From NCBI GenBank assembly GCA_947247005.1, contig OX365948.1, positions 35,592,601-35,656,600 on the forward strand: a stretch of DNA of 64,000 bases. Reading direction: 5' to 3'. Made by a program: the position numbers and the translations under genes. This DNA is from Spisula solida (lineage: Eukaryota > Mollusca > Bivalvia > Venerida > Mactridae). Of the stretch, positions 1 to 12,500 are shown piece after piece (the first letter of the stretch is position 1; each line of letters opens with the position of its first letter). A model generated the notes under the pieces. It searched no databases. It worked only from the letters and a program-made list of their open reading frames with translations, and was not told the origin of the DNA.

Positions 1-310
1 GGTATAATAATGGTACATACACAGTCTCCATGTATTTGGAGGTATAATAATGGTACATACACAGTCTCCATGTATTTGGAGGTATAATAATGGTACATAC
101 ACAGTCTCCATGTATTTGTAGGTATAATAATGGTACATACACAGTCTCCATGTATTTGGAGGTATAATAATGGTACATACACAGTCTCCATGTATTTGTA
201 GGTATAATAATGGTACATACACAGTCTCCATGTATTTGTAGGTATAATAATGGTACATACACAGTCTCCATGTATTTGTAGGTATAATAATGGTACATAC
301 ACAGTCTCCA
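1..310. repeat. 40-bp tandem array overlapping the exon 20 donor
   Basis: Seven full 40-bp units start at 1, 41, 81, 121, 161, 201 and 241, followed by a 30-bp partial unit. The units differ mainly at one base (TTTGGA or TTTGTA). On the minus strand every unit carries TGGAGACTGTGTATGTACC, the exon 20 end plus its donor. The array is therefore eight copies of an exon/intron junction. It may continue past base 1. Confidence 0.95.
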
Positions 311-526
311 GGTTTCATCATTTCTGAGTCATCAGTTGGGTACAGTCTAGATACTTTATCTTTCAGTATACTACTTCCTTCAGGTACCAATCTGCAGTAA
401 TCTTGTATAGCTTGTAACCACCACCAGGTGGCATCACGACAATTATATCTGGCTCCCTCACCTTGATTCAATAGGTTTGGTATCAATCCATGTCGCAGGC
501 AACCAGCAAATGCCAATATAATGTAT
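301..526 (-). CDS. AGL: AGL coding exon 20 (donor inside a 40-bp array)
   Basis: Residues 1139-1214, [20 protein letters not shown], then [20 protein letters not shown] and [19 protein letters not shown]1170 in NCRDA aligns with the proposed glucosidase general acid. The acceptor is ATTGTAG. The best donor is TGT|GTATGT at 300, which is part of a 40-bp tandem repeat, so the exact exon end is less certain than the others. The reading frame stays open through the array. Confidence 0.88.
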
Positions 527-3500
527 CTACAATGCCAAAATTATATGAACAAAATGACTTTTCTAAACCAAAACAAGAGACAAAATGTCACAAATAATGC
601 CCATCTGGGGCATGGTGAATGAAAAATAAAACAATCCAACTGGGTCTATTTGTCAATCCTTTGGTAATTTAAGGACCATAATCCAAGAAGGCTCGGTCTG
701 ATTGGGTCTATAATAGAACTTGTCCTAGATAGTATGGCCATAAACAATGTCACCAAGTACTGTTTTAATTAGAGTACAGACAAAATTACTAGACGCCCTA
801 ACCCATCTGCCAGCCAAGGGTGTTCTCATAATACTTCCTGTTTTCAAGGGGCGTACAAAAATTATGTTGATATACATGTATAGAGACCAATGGGATGTGA
901 CAAAAGTACACCAGTAAGAGAATGATACAACAATTGTATTTGATGTAAAAAACCTTTTCGTTGAACAATCTATAGTTAACCTGTGCAAGCCTTACTTTTA
1001 ATGACATTTTATGAAGTTACTATCCATATACTAGTAACTTGTTTGCATTTTCCAAAACAGTTTAACATTCAAGTAACCACTTTTGTTGACTACACAAAAC
1101 TGGTGAGTAGTCTTCATCATCATTAACTTAAGTAAAATGGTGAATTAATGTATTCTTTTTGACAAATGCATACATTTATATATAATAAAGAAATTGAAAA
1201 TGTATTTTCAGTAGTTCAAGTGAAGTAGAAAGTGTCAATTGGTGAAATTGAAATAACAAGTTGAAAAGTGAGTTCAATGACAACAGTATTACTAATGAAA
1301 TAGAAGTACTAAAGGGAATGTTTATATCGGAACTCCACTGGTCTATCATAGTTAATACTATTAAGCGGGAAAAAAATTTCATTTATCATAATAAAGGTAA
1401 TGAGGTTCGTACCTAGCCTCCTGGTACCTGCCAGGAAGAAGAAGTAGTCCACGTAAAGAGATGAATGTATCTCTACCCCAAGTCCTCATGTACCCACTTG
1501 CAAAATGTGGGAATCCTGTAATATCAACATTTAAAAGTATATATGCAGTAACAATCAGTTTTTACTATTAACCACTAGTATTTTTAACTTAACATGTTGT
1601 CCGTAGCACATTGGTACCATTAATGTTTACTCTGCTTTTGCTAAACACCCATTCCCATGTAGCCATGTAATAATTTTGTAAAAAAAAATGTAAAACTATA
1701 CACAGAGAAGATGTGGTTGTGTGATTACATTAATTAATTAACAATAATCTGGCTGATGGTCATCTAAAACATTTCTATTAAATAATTCTGAAATTGGGTC
1801 AACAGTTTGTGTGAAGTATGTAATTCATATTTATCTGCATATTGCCAATATATATCAAGGATTCTGCGGTCCAGGAGTGCCGTAAAGCCGTGCCGTAAAT
1901 ATCGTTCAGCACTCCCAGACTGTGCAATAAATATTTAAATTAGCTTGACGTGACGTTAGCCAATCCATGCATTGATCCGTCAATGACGTCAGGATAATAT
2001 CAACGTCGCCATGACGTCACGCTCATTGTACCGCTGAATTGTGGCTGAAACATATGCAGCGTACATCATCCTTTTGAACAATAATGAGCGTGTTCTAACA
2101 GTGATTTTTTTCGCTTCTTTGAGAAAGGGTCGGGGTCCGTTCAGATTGGGAATTTTCGCGTCGTGACAACTTGAAATTGGGAATTTTCATAAAGCAGAAT
2201 GGTCAAATAAAACAGAAAAAGAGATTACATGTGACTGTTTACTGGTTTCTGTAAACTTTTATGCTTGACCTTGTGTTAAAAATGTTCATAACTTTGTCAT
2301 TTTATGTCCGATTTTGAAATAAATTTTTTTCAAATGTTCATTGGGATATTCTACCTTCAAATTTGGGAAATTTATAGCCTTTTTCAGATTGGGAAGGTAC
2401 CGTTTACCGGTAGCAAACAAAGAAGGAAAAAAATCACTGTCTAAGGTTATGCGATAATAGAATCTAACATTTGTGCTCATTACATATGAGTTTTATTAAA
2501 CTCGTCGACAAAAACAATATGATACTCGGCAAAGCCTCGTGTCATACCATTTTGTCCACTTGTTTAATAAAACTCGTATGTAATGAGCATTCATGCAAGA
2601 TCCTCTATATAATTAAAATCATGAGACTTTCAGAGCTTTGGACTAAATGTAGATAGTTTGTACCTTTGGTGCAATAAGGTTGTATCTCTGTATATACTAT
2701 ATTGTAAGATACGACCTTGTAGTGCCAAAGGTACAAGTTGTAGATGACTACATATTTTTACATATTGAGTGCACACACAAACCTGCAGCCAGAGATAAGC
2801 AAGCTTCCTGTTCCTCTGTCCCTTTCTTGGTCTCCACCATTCTTACAGGAGGTTTAGGTGTATCCAGATCGGGGGACAAAAAGGGCAGAAGTGCATTCTT
2901 CACGAAACCACAAAACATCACAGAACCCATAGATAACGCTTGAACAAATGTTGAGCCATCAGCCACAAAGCTATAACATTACAAAACATGAGAATTCCAT
3001 GAAAATTTCATGAAAACCAAGTATTCTAACATGGCACAAAACTCATTGACAAGTTAAAACACAATCCAAGATGCACCATGTGGCTTCACATGCAGATAAG
3101 ATTTCAGTAAATTTTCCGAACTGAACTTGAATACTTCTGGATCTTTTTTTATTCTCACCATTGACATTTGTATACCGTATATCGTATCGTATATACCGGA
3201 TTATTTTCGCGTACTGCAAATTTCGCGACTTTCCGCAAAATCAAATTTTAGCGAAGCTAATTTTAGCGATTTCTAACCTCTGGGTTTTTTTTTTCGCGTT
3301 TTCCATCTTGTTAGGGGAGATTAATCCAACATGATTCTTTTAGCGCAGCTAAAACCCAGTATGTACCGGTTGGTACCGGCGTGCGTATTTTGTTGTCAAC
3401 AGCGCGATAGCATATTATTAAAAACTAGTATGTACCGCGCATATTATATTTTGAACTGAGTAAATGAACTCCAATGTTGTCATAAGAATAAACAAGAGGG

Positions 3501-6500
3501 CCCAAAGGGCCCTATATAGGTCGCTCACCTGTCGAACTTGACCTAGATTTTATTGAGATGGTCATTGTGACCAAGTTTTATACAGATTAGGCCAATATTG
3601 TGACATCTAGTGACTACACAAGGTTTTTCTATTATTTGACCTTGTGACGTAGTTTTTTACCCCGGATGACCCAATATCGAACTTGATCTAGATTTTGTTG
3701 AGATGATCATTGTGACCGAGTTTCATAAGGATTAGGCTAAAATTGTGACCTCTAGTGTCTACACAAGCCAATTGTTGACGGACGGACGGACGACGGACGG
3801 ACGGAGGACGGACGAAGAGTGATCACAAAAGCTTCCGGGGTGTCCTGATAACATCAATGTATAGTAACATAGTACAAAATGCAGTAATGTTGTAGCATGT
3901 TGAAAGTAAAGCTTAACAAAAGTGTTCTTGTTTGTTATGTTTTTGGTTTTATCTGTTAGAATAAACGTAAAGGTAATACAATTTTCAAGGGAGATAACCT
4001 AGTTCTGGGAAAGGCCTAAAATAATTATAATAATGGTAAGAAGATAACTTACTCTGACATCAGAGAGAAGGTATGTTGTCTCAGTACCATATATGCTCCG
4101 GTCACAATGGCATCAAAATATGAGGGTATTAAATACCGAGGAATTTCAGATAAGTGTTTGAAGATGCTTTTAAACCAGTTGCCAAGCTGAAAACACATGT
4201 ATCATGTATCTTAAGTTTGAGAGATGTTTATGATCCACCAAGGCAGTTACAAATGCCTGGTCATCAGTTTTTTCCCTACATAATTGGCCAATGATCTCTG
4301 GCTTTAAGGGAAGAGACAAAAGCTTTGTGAGATACAGGAAATCAGTGTGCGATACCCTAGCTCTTTCTGAAGACTCCTTGGTTCTTTAACATGCCTGGTG
4401 TATAGCACATGTACATGTCAGACTATGTCTGGGTTACCAACCAATACTGAAAAGTGTTTCTGAATAACCAAGTGTGCTCTTCTAAATTTGAACCAGAGAT
4501 GTCTCCATCTGTAGACAACAGCAATACACACAATGCAAAACCAACATAATGGGTTTGAAACGTTATCTTTTAAAAAGTAAAACATACATGTAGAAATAAT
4601 TAATCAACAAACGACAAAGGTGGCTGTATCAAAAACAATTATTAGAACACATATTTCTCCAGGTCACGAAAAGATTTTAGCCTTAATATAAGTGTTTCAA
4701 TACTATAGCTGAACAGCAAGTTGCAGGACTTGATTGTTCCAAAGGGTTTCCATAGGTCAACCAAGTATGCTGAATACATCAGTCTATACAAGCAGGCCTG
4801 CTGTTGGACAAAATGAAAATATATAGGCCTAAAATTATGAACTACAGATTCAACCATTCCTGATAATAGGGAAAATCACCACTTCATATGCCAAGTGCCC
4901 ACCAGCAGTATATTGGATGCATGAAAATATGAATAACAAGAGCTGTCCACGATCAGCACCCTCCACTATTTGCAGTGCCATGCTAGGATAGTAAAATCAT
5001 TATATATTCAAATCAAAATGCTTCATATCAGCAGCATTACCCACGGCCGTGTAGAGGTCTCCAAGTCCAAAAAGGATTTCATTTATCGTAATTTGTTGTT
5101 GTTAAAGCATTATCAAGAATATATATTTAAAGGAATTTCAATTTCTGTGAGTGCTTTGATAAAACAGTAACCTGGTATCAACTTACATGTTTTGTACCCG
5201 GATGTAACTGTAATCTAGATGCCATGTAGGATGGTAACCAATCTCCGTCTCTCAGATTCTTACACAATGGATGACCGAGATCATTGTGACTTCTCACAGA
5301 CCCTAATACTGTAGTAACACCTGTAAACAATTAACACTTTTAGTAATTTACATGAAGCATCTAAGCTCTATTTTGTTACATAATCTGGAAAAAATCTTTC
5401 AAATTATGCAGTTTTACCCAAAAATAAAGTTCAACAAAATCGTTCCCTAATATTACCAAAATACCAATATTCCCTAATTAAAGTAAGGCCCCATTCAAAA
5501 GGCTCAAACAAGAGCCCTGCATATTTATCCCTTTACTCCATATATTCTTTATTTCCTCCAGTACCGAAGAGCAGACAAATATCAAGATAATCTCCCTTAT
5601 ATATGGATTAGCCCATTTCTGTATTTGGATACTCATTGTTAGAAAATAATTGTGACACAACAGGGATAGGAGCATAAAATTATGTATCTATGCACTAAAG
5701 GGTTATACTGCTTTCTCGTGGAGTCGATCCCCTTAAAGATAAAAACCTAGCATGCATACTTCAAATCTTTTGCTTTGTAACTGATTTTTATTTACTGACT
5801 GAGAAATTACTAAACCATAGTAAAATGAAACATTTTTGCCATAAAAAAGCTTTTATCTTAAAATATTTACTGTAAAGCGAGTACCAGCCTAGAGCCTATG
5901 TCATTCGAAAACTCTCTCAATGACACGATCCCTCTGATTGGTCAGTCTATAATTACCCCAAAGAGTGAAATTTTGGTATGAAACACAGTTGTAACATAGA
6001 GGTGCGTTCATCATAGATACTATTCACAGACTTAAATAAATTTGGACGATTAAATTGACAAAAATATGGACAAAAACCCATATTAATAAGCTTAGGTGTT
6101 ACTGCTAACCAAAAACTATTTTTCAGGGTTGGTTTTAAATCAGTGAATGTGCTTTTATGCACATTTTTTATGCAGCGACAGGAAATAGTCCATAATCAAA
6201 CTTGCATATGTTTTGGATAGGAACCATTGCAGCATGTGCGTATATTTAGCAAAAATATTAAGGGCTAGGGTCGATGAGAAGGTTCGGGTCAAAGCGAATC
6301 AAGTATACATATAGTTAAATATGTTATTTCACTATGTTTTTGGTGTACTTAACAGTAAACAAAACATTGCACTGCCGTGAAACCAGGTTTTCTGTGCAGT
6401 GTCCACCTAATGAAGCAGTCAAATTGCTGTGTTCGATATGTTGCCATGCAAGCTTGCTATACCCAATGTTTGATGAAGACGGATCAATCTGAACTCAACT

Positions 6501-9500
6501 TATTGAGTGAAAACCCTTTATCTATTTTTAGTAACAGTGACCTTGACCCCACTGGCCCAAAATACAATATAAGCTAGGTCACCATGCAAGCATGCTATAT
6601 ACATGTACAGTACACGCAAGGTGGGTTTTCCAATTTCCACTCGGCCACCGCGTCAATAATTAATTTGAGGTGGCATGTCACCGTGGCGGGCCAACCGTGG
6701 ACAGAAAGTGCCACCCTAAATTGCCACCGTGGCAATTCCTTGATATCTTGTAGATCGACCGTCAAGGAGGAAACGCGGTGGGCCTAAGTGGGCTAACGCG
6801 GTGGATTCACGGTGACAATTTGACTGTGGTTTACTTCAGCTAATATAATTTTATATATTTTAATAGTTTTTTCTAACATATTTTGAGAAATACTTACACG
6901 TAGGCCTACTCATAATATAGTAGATCTATTTCCAAGACGCCAAGTAACACAATTACACTCGATAAGTCGCTGCGTTTTCATTAGAATATTAAAAGTTTGG
7001 TCGGGACACGAAGGTTTATCGATTTAATTAACGTGCGTGGTTGGGAGAATATTAAAATGCGTAACCATGTATAGAAATTATAAAAATCTAAGGCCACTTC
7101 TTTTTTATCTTCTGGTTAACAAACCCGACGACCCTCAAAATGGGGAAAATGTTGAGGTCAAGTAAACTAGGTGAACTCATTTTCAAAAAAGTAGACTCTA
7201 TTTTCTGTAAATAGACGGATGACGTAACAGCGACCAAATTGTACATGTAATTTAATTTAGTTAACTCTGTGCGCAAGTATCCGTATTTTGTGCGTAGATT
7301 TTAATTAATTTATAATTTAGTTCGACCAAATACTATTTTCCAGGATGCTATATTATTTGTACAAATCAAAGAATACGATAGTGTATGATCTTTGGTACAA
7401 ATGTACATCGCATTATTGTGACAACTAGTCAAAAAGGCGAGACTACGGAATTATAAAATATGCGGTCGAACCGACTTTGAATTGACACAAGAAGAGTTGA
7501 ATTACCTTCAAATATTAGATCTTATCCATTATTGTTACATACGAGGGTCGTTCATTTAATACCCGGACTATCGCCATAGTGCTTGATTGAAACATACGAT
7601 TTTAATAGATTTTCGTTTAATAAGTTTTACTCACCAACTTGATTATTTGACAAAACTTGGTATACCTTCATCCAACAGAACACAAACTGTGGTTACTATA
7701 GTAACCTAACCAAGGGCTACCCGGCCCAGCCCAAGTTTTTAGTGATATGTAGAGTGATATGTAGAGTGTTAATATGGCAGAGGGCATGATGTAGTTGTCT
7801 ATTTTCAACGGAAAACATCATTTATAACGTTATGTCTACATCTACGTTATGTTATATAATGTTTAATGTCATGTCTGTACTGTTACTGTGCGTGAAGCGA
7901 TGTTTGGGGCCAACAGGCATGTTTCCGTTAATATCGAAATGAAATCGAATTTGTTTGGAAAAAAAGAATTATGATACAATTTCGTAAAAATATTATTCAT
8001 ACACCTGTAAAACTAAAGACTATATTTAAGAGAAACCTTTTGGGAGTATTCGTATATAAGAATTTCTGCTTATAAACGGTTCTATAATCATCTCGCGATG
8101 ATCCGAGGCCGTGTCAATCTAACGTCAGAAACAGGAAAGAGTCGTCAGCTAAACGCTTGTTGGACGGTAGACACTACTTGAAGAATAACTACTATAGTAA
8201 CTACGGAATCATGCAAATTATCGAGGATACAGCATTTAAAATCACTACCGAACATCTTAAAATGGTAAATGTGTATGCTCACATGACTTTATAGCTCCAA
8301 AACGATGATCAAATAGAGAAAAAGTGTGACGTTTTAGGAGCGAAAATGGCGTAAAGTCACAATATTTTGAAGTCGACTTGGGCCGACTCGCTTAACATGT
8401 AATATTAAAACACTTCGTCGCAACAAGTTGAAATTTCGTATGTAAATTAAGGAATGGTGAGGATGTATTCATGTAAGTTTTCATTAATATCTGTTCAGTT
8501 GTTTTCCAGCAATATCGATCGTCCGGGTATTAAATGAACGACCCTCGTATGTGTTTTATTAATGCAATTTATAATAATCATGAATTATTACACTAACACT
8601 GATTAACAGATTATAAATGAGCGATTGAGCGATGATTTCTATGTGTTTCTATAAATTGTGTCAAAGCGTGCAAATATTCGTAGATCAAACTTTGAATGTG
8701 CATCGGCTGCGATATCTTTGATGTCAGTTCACAACAGTTTCTTTTGATTGCCCGACAAAGGTCAGCAGCGTCTGAGTATTAGTCATCTACCGATTGTCGT
8801 GACTTCTGAAGTTACAATGTCGGTACGACTGTCTTTGATCGGAATAGTAAGGGCATGGTGATTTATAGTTGCGTTTTTTGTCAACATCCAAATCCTGCTA
8901 TTTCTTGACCATACATTCAATTAATGTTTTCATAATTTATTTCATAGCCTGCACCCATTTTATTAATACTTCTACATTTTATCGCTCGTACATTACGCAC
9001 GTTGGCTGCCATAAGCGTTGCTATAGGCGAACATATATGTATACGTATATGTAGCCGTTGCTATGTGTCGTACAAACGAGTACCTACTTTTGTCGCAAAT
9101 TTTAGTTAGGAATGCATAGGTTGGGTCTGAATGATAAAATAATTTGATACGGAATTTTGTGGTGGGTTTTAACACTGAAGCATTTTTGTTCGACCGGCCG
9201 TTCCAAAAAATTCTTGTAAACCACGAGATAAAAAGTTGTGGCCTTACAATAATTCAGAAATCCCGCTTTGCTAGTGACACGTACACACTAGGTCACACCT
9301 GTGAACTTTATGCATATCAAGGGCTATACAGGGGTGTCAATTACTATCAATTATACGCTTGTTATAAACACGTGCGCATTGTAGGTAAGAACAAAAAATA
9401 CGTGTGTATGATCTTTGGTAAGAATTGTTTGTGAATTCCCGATAAATGATTAAATTGCAATCTGTGTGAGGATTAATTCATTTTGTAAATACAATTGGTA

Positions 9501-12500
9501 AATCTTAGATAGAATGTTTCACCCCTATTCAGCCCATGTCAAACTATTTAATGTTCTTATGTCTGTGAAGTGATCGGTCAGAGAGTGCATTTTGTTGTAC
9601 TATTGCATAATGGATTATCACTTACCATGCAGATCACAGTACACCGGTAAACAATTTGATTGTATTCAATAAACTATTTGTATTACTCGGAGAACAAAGT
9701 TACATCACTGAATGTGATGAATACCCCCGGCAACTGCTTGACACAGTCAGGTATGCATAACTAGACTTGGTACCCATGGTCATTCATGCAAAGTTTCGTT
9801 GAAATCTGACCATTGGTGTGCCGACGATATGCACAACTAGACTTGGTAATGATCATTCATACAAAGTTTTGTTAATATTCAACAAATGGTTACAGAGAAA
9901 TAGCGCGGACAAAATTTATAAGTGTAAAATAACAAAGGGCCATAACTACCTTAAAATTGATTCAACCAACTTGTGCCGACGATATGCACAACTAGACTTG
10001 GTACTGATCATTCATACAAAGTTTCGTTAAAATCCGACCAATGGTGACAGAGAAATAGCGCGGACAAAATTATACGGACCAACCGACGGACCAACCAACC
10101 AACCAACCAACCAACCAACCAACCAACCATCCTCAAGCATGACTCCAATATAGCCCCCATATACTATGTATCTGGGGGTATAAAAATGCAAAACTTCATA
10201 ATTTAATGACGATCTATTGCCACCGTGTTTCCACCGTGTTGTCACCGTTGTGCAGGGGCTCGACATAATTTGCTGGAGGGCATGAATTTCTAGTTGTACA
10301 TGCTAACAAATAAATGTAACAAGTTTACTGTTATTTGTGGGTTGTCCACCCTAATTTTAAGTCTAGGTGGATTTGGGTGGGTTCACGGTGGCATATTTTG
10401 TGTTGTCACCCAGAGTCGTCGCCACCGTGACGGGTGGACTTTGGACAACCCACCTTGCGTGTACTGTATGCCAAGTTTGATAATGATTGGTAAATAAAAG
10501 CAAAAGTTATTGAGCAGACATCATTATTTTCTATTTTTAGCAACAGTACCAGTGACCCTACAGGCCCCAAATACAATCCCAAGCTAGGTATACATGCCAG
10601 CTTGCCATATACAAAGCTTCATGAAGATATGTCAATCCAAACTCAAGTTATTGACTGGAAACTTTTTTTCTATTTTAGTAACAGTGACCTTGACCCCACT
10701 GGCCCAAATACAATCCCAAGCTAGGTCTTCATGCCAGCTTGCTATATCTGAAGTTTCATAAAAATGTGTCAATCCAAACTCAAGTTCTTGACCAGAAACC
10801 TTTATTCTATTTTTAGTAACGGTGAGCTTGACCCCACAGACCCTGAAACCCTGATTAATAAAGCAACTTTCAGCATCTATTAATAATAGGTATTTTAACT
10901 GCGGTAAAATTCTGTAAATAATTATTAAAATAACCCTTGAAATTCAGCCCCAGTATTGAGTTAGCTAGCTGTTTGATGAAACCTACCTCCTAATCCACAA
11001 TAATTCAGGTTTCCGTAACCAGGTATATTATACACACTGTAACCATTCCCATCTGCTTCTTCCTCAGCCGGACATCTAAACAGGGCAATGTTTAAATCCT
11101 TGAGAGTCAATGCCGATACGATAGATCGGAAGTTTGATGTATCCACTGTTTCACTGAACAAACTTCGTCCACTGTATGAGCGCATCAAGTAACCAAACTG
11201 ACCAAGACCTTTCCTGATCTCTAGAATAGCTTTCTGAGCTGTGGTTGGAAGCACACTCCTACAATACAAAATAAAACAGTTTAAAGAATTTAATTTAAAA
11301 CAAATGTTACAGTGCCATCAACACCATAAATTTGTTTATCAATAATTGACAAAATTTGGATTATTTACGCAGATTTCCATGTTTGATTTCTCCAATATGT
11401 GCAGCTGACCTTGACCAAAGAGGCTTGAAATACGATCTGATACTGTAGATATTTCCCCGCAACAAATGTGCTGCGCACAGATTACTGGCCTAGGAAATTT
11501 GATTTATTAGAGCAAACATAAATTTGAGGCATCTTATTCATGAATTCACTGCAAGTTGTTATATTTTTAATAATATGATTCGCCTTTTACAAGTTTTGGA
11601 GGACAAAATTTTGCTGAATTCATGATTTTGTTGGTGTCTGAGAAATGTTAAAGAATTTAATTTAAAACAAATGTTACAGTGCCATCAACACCATAAATTT
11701 GTTTATCAATAATTGACAAAATTTGGATTATTTACGCAGATTTCCATGTTTGATTTCTCAAATATGTGCAGCTGACCTTGACCAAAGAGGCTTGAAATAC
11801 GATCTGATACTGTAGATATTTCCCCGCAACAAATGTGCTGCGCACAGATTACTGGCCTAGGAAATTTGATTTATTAGAGCAAACATAAATTTGAGGCATC
11901 TTATTCATGAATTCACTGCAAGTTGTTATATTTTTAATAATATGATTCGCCTTTTACAAGTTTTGGAGGACAAAATTTTGCTGAATTCATGATTTTGTTG
12001 GTGTCTGAGAAATGTTACAGAGCCGCAAAAAAATCTACCCATAGGAGGTTTCTGTATAAGCTTGCTTAATCCTCCATATCATAGAAAGTACGAGTTTACA
12101 CCAGAATGGTGTCTGTACTTTAATGGAAGAAGAAGAAAAGAAGAACCTAAGTTGCATTACAACAAGAATAATTGTACTAAAGTTATTAGAAAGAAAGCCT
12201 ACAACATGTCTAAGTGATTTTGGTTCAACTGAAAAACAAGAAGAGAGAAGCCTTACCTTACGGCTATCACACTACCTGGAGTAAATGTATCAAAGTTGAT
12301 AATAGAACAAGTACCATCATCAGTATAACCAACTGTGACCATCTTACTCAAACTTGGTGGAATATTCTCCTGTAACTTGAGATAATAGTCAGGTAACCCA
12401 TTGATGTAGTCCTCATCTTTTGTGTATTTATATTCTTTAGTATGACAGGTCTGAACTTCAAACAATATATTCTCTATCACTCCTGAAAGACAAACAATAT

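Larger units (their letters stand above)
6608..10466. mobile_element. 3.9-kb TA-flanked DNA transposon (non-coding, nested inserts)
   Basis: Both ends carry the inverted repeat CAGTACACGCAAGGTGGGTT, read inwards on opposite strands and flanked by TA at 6606-6607 and 10467-10468. CAGT ends with a TA target duplication are typical of Tc1/mariner-pogo elements. Subterminal zones at about 6640-6820 and 10200-10440 carry many CCACCGTG/CACGGTGG copies in both orientations. There is no transposase ORF. Inside are a mariner-like element (7542-8547) and a copy of a (ACCA)n-ended repeat. Confidence 0.8.
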
